Shown here: positions 5,898 through 9,737 of the stretch, piece by piece
Layout of the letters: each line of letters begins with the position of its first letter
Numbering within the stretch: the stretch's first letter is position 1
DNA from: Deltaproteobacteria bacterium
GTDB taxonomy: Bacteria; Desulfobacterota; Desulfobacteria; Desulfobacterales; Desulfosalsimonadaceae
Direction of reading: 5' to 3'
NCBI GenBank assembly: GCA_024280875.1
Contig: JAJRPH010000540.1
Span: 1-9,737 of the forward strand
DNA: 9,737 nt
Notes under the pieces: generated by a model
Seen by the model: the letters and a program-made list of their open reading frames with translations, nothing else
Database searches by the model: none
Told to the model about the DNA's origin: nothing
Made by a program: the position numbers and the translations under genes

Positions 5898-6659
5898 TCA
5901 ATTTTTTCGGCCGAGAACAATCAACATAATAACGGCAATGAGCGTTGAACTGAGGCCGATGGTCTGTGATATCGAAAATGTATGAAATACCGTAGCCCCC
6001 CGGAAATCCCCCCGGAAAACTTCAATGATGGACCGGCTAATCCCGTAAATCGCAAAATAAATCCAGAATAGTTGCCCATCATATTTTTTAAATCGGCGAA
6101 AAGAAAAAATCAGAAGAAATATCATAAAATTAGACGCTGAAGAGTAAAGCTGCGTCGGATGCAATTGGACATACAAAGGAGCCAGAGAATCAGGATTCTT
6201 AAATGTAATCGCCCATGGCTGATGGCAGATTTTTCCGTAACAGCAACCAGCAGAAAAACATCCTATTCGCCCTATCGCGTGCCCTAAAGGAAGCGCAATC
6301 GCGGCAATATCTGCCATTTTTCCTAACGGCAGATGGTAAAATTTTAAAAATACAATAAGAACTGCGGCTGCAGCAATAAATCCGCCGTAAAATACCAGTC
6401 CGCCATTCCATATTTTAAAAACGTCCAAAGGCGCGGACATAAAAAATTCCATATTTGTTAAAACATAAAACAAACGTGATCCGACAATAGCCGCGATCAC
6501 AACGTAAAAACAAGCGTCAGCCACTTTATCCGGATCAAGCCCTAGTTTCCCGGCTTCATACCTGGCAATAAATATAGCGGCCAGTACGGCCAGGGCAATG
6601 AAAAAGCCATAGGTATGAATGGTTATTAAATCGTCGAATTTAAACAAAACAGGATGCAT
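5898..6659 (-). CDS. lgt: Prolipoprotein diacylglyceryl transferase
   Basis: Lgt transfers diacylglycerol from phosphatidylglycerol to the lipobox cysteine of prolipoproteins, the first step of lipoprotein maturation in the inner membrane. The 253 residues are strongly hydrophobic, with about seven membrane segments. The family signature is present as HAIGRIGCFSAGCCYG (127-142), with the conserved Arg at 131. Other landmarks are IHTYG (14-18), NGGLVFYGGF (85-94), HPTQLY (167-172) and RSIIEVFRGD (209-218), which contains the conserved Arg209/Glu213 pair. The residue before GGF is Tyr91 where E. coli has the important His103. To my knowledge this tyrosine and the GCCYG form occur in many non-enteric Lgt proteins, so activity is not in doubt. 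TAAGG lies 6 bases before the ATG. The gene follows lspA by 59 bases, putting the two lipoprotein-processing enzymes together. Confidence 0.96.
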   Translation of the reverse strand: MHPVLFKFDDLITIHTYGFFIALAVLAAIFIARYEAGKLGLDPDKVADACFYVVIAAIVGSRLFYVLTNMEFFMSAPLDVFKIWNGGLVFYGGFIAAAAVLIVFLKFYHLPLGKMADIAAIALPLGHAIGRIGCFSAGCCYGKICHQPWAITFKNPDSLAPLYVQLHPTQLYSSASNFMIFLLIFSFRRFKKYDGQLFWIYFAIYGISRSIIEVFRGDFRGATVFHTFSISQTIGLSSTLIAVIMLIVLGRKN

Positions 6660-6718
6660 ATGATGCCTTAAGTTTTTAAAGAATCCGTGTTTGCAGTATC
6701 AGTTGGATTCAGGGGTTG

Positions 6719-7210
6719 TTATAATGGCACTTTACGAAACACAATATAAAATCCAAAAATCACCATGCCGATGGATATTGCACTGTCGGCGATATTAAAT
6801 GCCGGCCAGTGCAGGTGGGCAACATACAAATCAATAAAATCAATGACCTTGCCAAGACGAATTCGGTCTATCATATTGCCCAAAGCGCCGCCGAAAATTA
6901 ACGCAAAACCAACGGAAAGAACCGGGTATTCAGACGGCGTATTTTTATATAAATATAACACCAGGCCCATGGCCGCAAAAGCGATTAAAATAAACAGCAT
7001 ACTTTGCAGGGTGCCCTGATTTTTGGCAAAAATGCCGAATGCGCCGCCAGGGTTATGAATGTATATCAGATTAAAAAAACCCGGTATCACTTTCACTTCT
7101 TCATAATATGAAAATGAACTGGCAATCAGCCATTTGGTTGCCTGATCCAGCACAACCACGAGACCGGAGACGGTTACCAGCATCATTAATTTATTTTTCA
7201 TAACATTCAT
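6719..7210 (-). CDS. lspA: Lipoprotein signal peptidase (signal peptidase II)
   Basis: LspA is an inner-membrane aspartyl protease that cuts the signal peptide from diacylglyceryl-prolipoproteins made by Lgt. The 163 residues have four hydrophobic segments and the standard motifs: DQATK (22-26), NPGGAFG (53-59), GGALGNMIDR (107-116), VIDFID (122-127) and FNIADS (138-143). The catalytic pair is Asp124 and Asp142. Length is normal. I keep the first ATG (7210) because GGGA, at the end of ileS, lies 9 bases upstream of it. The second ATG, three codons on, would be too distant. The start is only 6 bases after the ileS stop, so the two are surely co-transcribed and probably translationally coupled. 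Confidence 0.97.
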   Translation of the reverse strand: MNVMKNKLMMLVTVSGLVVVLDQATKWLIASSFSYYEEVKVIPGFFNLIYIHNPGGAFGIFAKNQGTLQSMLFILIAFAAMGLVLYLYKNTPSEYPVLSVGFALIFGGALGNMIDRIRLGKVIDFIDLYVAHLHWPAFNIADSAISIGMVIFGFYIVFRKVPL

Positions 7211-7216
7211 TTTAAA

Positions 7217-9737
7217 TTATCCCATACTGTCCAGTTCAACCTGGCAGCGGCTGCAGATGGCTTCATTTTCAGGATGTTCACCGACACTCGGATCATAAAT
7301 CCAGCATCGCTGGCATTTTTTCCCGGCAGCAGCCCCGACTTTTATAGACAGTCCGTTGATTTCTGTCGGGATAAACGTATCGTCAACTGTATCCACTGTA
7401 TTTAGGCAAATAAGCTTTAATTCGGATACAATAAAAATGGATCTTAAATCTTTTTCATAACAAACCAAAAGGTCATATAGTTCTTGTGACGTGCGAAGTG
7501 TTACCGATGCATCCAGGGAATGACCGATAATCTTGTCGCCCCTTGCATTTTCAAGAACTTTTGTCACTTCACCACGCACATCAAGAATCAGCTCCCACTG
7601 TTTTGCAAGATCCGGGTTTTTAAATTTCTTATCGGATACTGGAAATTCTTCCAAATGAATACTGGCGGCCCTGTTATCAGCACCCGGCATGAAGTTCCAG
7701 ATTTCTTCTGAAGTAAACGGTAAGATAGGGGCCATTATTTTAGAGATGGCATCAACAATGCGGTACATGACGGTCTGGGCACTTCGCCTTTTCAATGATT
7801 CCGGTTTTGATGTATATAGTCTGTCCTTTAAAACATCAAGATAGAAGGACGACAGGTCGACTGTGCAGTAATTATAAAGTGAATGGTAAATTACATGAAA
7901 ATCAAAACTGTCATATGCCTGGATGTCCCGTTCGACGAGTTTTTGGAGCGTATGTAATGCATATTTATCAATGTCCGTCATCTCATCATACGCGATGGCA
8001 TGTTTTTCCGGATCAAAATCAAACAAATTCCCCAGGATAAAACGGCAGGTATTGCGGATTCGGCGATACGCGTCACTCAACTGTTTTAAGATCGAATCCG
8101 AAATCCGGATATCATCCTTGTAATCCGACGCAGCCACCCAGAGTCTCAAGATTTCAGCACCGTACCGGTCAATGACTTTTTTGGGAGCAATGACATTGCC
8201 GATGGATTTGGACATCTTTTTACCTTTTCCATCCACCACAAATCCATGAGTCAAAACGGTTTTATAGGGCGCGCTTCCTTTTGAACCAATGGCCGTCAAC
8301 AAAGAACTGTGGAACCAGCCTCTATGCTGATCACTTCCTTCAAGATACAGATCTGCCGGGCATCCCAGAGAGGGCCGTTCTTCCAGAACAGCCGCATGAC
8401 TGACGCCCGAATCGAACCAGACATCTAAAATATCGGTTTCCTTGAGAAACTCTTTGCTGCCGCAGGCTTTGCAGGTTGTCCCCTCGGGAATAAAATAAGA
8501 CGCATCCTTTTCAAACCAGACGTCGGCCCCGTTTTTAGAAAATTCGGAAAATATCCGGTCAACAATTTCCCGGTTAATCGCCAGTTTGTTACATTCCTTG
8601 CAATAAAGAACGGTAATGGGAACTCCCCAGGAGCGCTGTCTTGAAACACACCAGTCCGGACGTTTTTCAATCATTCCGTAAATCCGGTCCCTGCCCCAAG
8701 AGGGAATCCATGAAACCGTGTCTATTGCGGTTAGAGCTTTTTCCCTTATACCGGTTTTATCCATGGAGATAAACCACTGGGGGGTGGCGCGAAAAATAAC
8801 CGGTTTTTTGCACCTCCAGCAATGAGGATATGAATGTTTAATTTTTCCGGATGCCAACAGTTTTTTGTCTGAATCAAGTTTTTCAATAATTTCAGGGTCT
8901 GCTTTAAAAACAAATTTTCCGGCAAACGTCATCACATCATCTGTAAAGCATCCATTATCCTTTACCGGAGAGTATGCATCCAGGCCATATTTATTCCCAA
9001 CTTCAAAATCTTCCCGGCCATGGCCGGGCGCTGTATGGACACATCCGGTACCGGTTTCCAAAGTCACATGATCAGCCAGAACAATAAGTGATTTTCTGTC
9101 ATACAATGGATGCTGACAATGTTTATTTTCCAGAGCCTTTGGGTTTATTTGTGCCGGCAGGGAATAATTTTCCATGCCAAAAGTTTTCATGCACTCTTCG
9201 ACAAGATCGGTGGCAAGAATATAAACTTCACCATTTTCAGCTTCAATTGCTGAATAATTAAAATCCGGATGCAATGCAACCGCAAGGTTTGCCGGCAATG
9301 TCCACGGGGTTGTGGTCCAAATGACCACAAATACTTTTTTCCCGGATAATACCGGCACTGTATCACTGAGATCATCTTTTAATTCAAATTTTACAAATAT
9401 TGACGGGGAAGATTCGTCACCATATTCAAGCTCTGCTTCGGCAAGGGCTGTTTTACAGCTGCAACACCAGTGAATCGGTTTTTTACTGTGAATTAAACTT
9501 CCGTCAAGAGCAAATTCAGCGCATTTTTTGGCAATGATCGCTTCGTATTTATAAGCCATGGTCAGGTAGGGATCATCCCATTTTCCCATGCCGCCGAGAC
9601 GCTTGAATTCTTCTCTCTGAATATCAACGAATTTTTCAGCATAGGTCCGGCATTCACGCCTGATTTCCACCTTGCTCATTTCTTTCTTTTTAGAGCCAAG
9701 CTTTTTATCCACGTTGTGTTCAATCGGCAGGCCGTGG
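7217..9737 (-). CDS. ileS: Isoleucyl-tRNA synthetase (5' end beyond the window)
   Basis: This class I synthetase charges tRNA-Ile in the cytoplasm. The frame stays open to the right edge: codons upstream of the GTG at 9712 encode HGLPIEHN, the conserved HGLPIE region just after the HIGH motif. The GTG is therefore internal, and about 839 residues are present, lacking roughly the first 60-80. Visible in order (numbered from the edge) are the editing-domain WTTTPWTLPANLA (140-152) and HTAPGHGREDF (234-244) with its conserved Asp. CxxC pairs CKEC and CKAC follow, then DVWFDSG, the GSDQHRGWFHSS active-site helix, and KMSKS at 507-511 (8218-8204). The C-terminal zinc knuckle has Cys808/811 and Cys828/831, marking the bacterial type with an intact tail. 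It leads the ileS-lspA-lgt cluster. Any leader regulation would lie outside the window. Confidence 0.98.
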   Translation of the reverse strand, partial: HGLPIEHNVDKKLGSKKKEMSKVEIRRECRTYAEKFVDIQREEFKRLGGMGKWDDPYLTMAYKYEAIIAKKCAEFALDGSLIHSKKPIHWCCSCKTALAEAELEYGDESSPSIFVKFELKDDLSDTVPVLSGKKVFVVIWTTTPWTLPANLAVALHPDFNYSAIEAENGEVYILATDLVEECMKTFGMENYSLPAQINPKALENKHCQHPLYDRKSLIVLADHVTLETGTGCVHTAPGHGREDFEVGNKYGLDAYSPVKDNGCFTDDVMTFAGKFVFKADPEIIEKLDSDKKLLASGKIKHSYPHCWRCKKPVIFRATPQWFISMDKTGIREKALTAIDTVSWIPSWGRDRIYGMIEKRPDWCVSRQRSWGVPITVLYCKECNKLAINREIVDRIFSEFSKNGADVWFEKDASYFIPEGTTCKACGSKEFLKETDILDVWFDSGVSHAAVLEERPSLGCPADLYLEGSDQHRGWFHSSLLTAIGSKGSAPYKTVLTHGFVVDGKGKKMSKSIGNVIAPKKVIDRYGAEILRLWVAASDYKDDIRISDSILKQLSDAYRRIRNTCRFILGNLFDFDPEKHAIAYDEMTDIDKYALHTLQKLVERDIQAYDSFDFHVIYHSLYNYCTVDLSSFYLDVLKDRLYTSKPESLKRRSAQTVMYRIVDAISKIMAPILPFTSEEIWNFMPGADNRAASIHLEEFPVSDKKFKNPDLAKQWELILDVRGEVTKVLENARGDKIIGHSLDASVTLRTSQELYDLLVCYEKDLRSIFIVSELKLICLNTVDTVDDTFIPTEINGLSIKVGAAAGKKCQRCWIYDPSVGEHPENEAICSRCQVELDSMG

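Noticed and set aside
5651..5920. Minus-strand open frame of 89 codons spanning the end of lgt, the palindromic element and the start of holA
   Set aside because: It overlaps two certain genes in another frame and its middle is the inverted repeat. The translation has no family features.
6681..6710. GAATCC/GGATTC inverted repeat in the lspA-lgt gap as a terminator
   Set aside because: It has only 6 bp of stem around an 18-base loop and no T-run, and it lies within a probable operon. Chance is likely.
8425..8670. Other-frame open reading frames inside ileS, lgt, holA and the HD-GYP gene
   Set aside because: They are fully covered by well-identified genes on the same or opposite strand, and their translations look random.
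9710..9712. GTG at 9712 as the start of ileS
   Set aside because: The frame continues to the window edge and the upstream codons encode the conserved HGLPIE motif, so the GTG is an internal valine.

Overview
The window is an ordinary bacterial chromosomal segment, moderately AT-rich, with dense genes and short gaps. It most resembles Desulfobacterota, perhaps a Desulfobacterales-type sulfate reducer. That guess rests on the long HolA with insertions, the response regulator of the receiver/DUF3369/HD-GYP type, the tyrosine and CCYG variants in Lgt, and an intergenic hairpin repeat of a kind I associate with that group. It is inference, not a database result.

Left part, plus strand: the last codons of a gene whose product looks like the RecJ C-terminal OB domain (1-87). 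A 141-residue protein of unknown function follows (192-617). Its stop codon overlaps the start of an RNase Z-like metallo-beta-lactamase-fold hydrolase (617-1642), so the two are probably translationally coupled.

Middle, minus strand: a TetR-family regulator converges on the hydrolase gene. Its best start is a TTG at 2290 with a strong Shine-Dalgarno, not the ATG at 2368. Its promoter region carries two palindromes built from the same TAAAC/GTTTA half-site, one of them covering the -10 box. A short gap with a hairpin and an unexplained open frame separates it from a single-gene c-di-GMP phosphodiesterase response regulator (2586-4154) that has its own recognisable promoter.

Right part, minus strand, transcribed right to left: ileS (5' end outside the window), lspA, lgt and holA. 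ileS, lspA and lgt are closely spaced and look like one operon, joining isoleucine tRNA charging to lipoprotein maturation (Lgt adds the diacylglyceryl group, LspA cleaves the signal peptide). holA, the clamp-loader delta subunit, follows after a gap of 168 bases that holds a large inverted-repeat element. No mobile element, CRISPR array, tRNA or rRNA gene was seen. Most of the content is housekeeping. The points most worth checking are the slippery A6-G-A10 tract inside holA, the TetR start and operator arrangement, the intergenic palindromic repeat, and the unknown protein coupled to the RNase Z-like enzyme.
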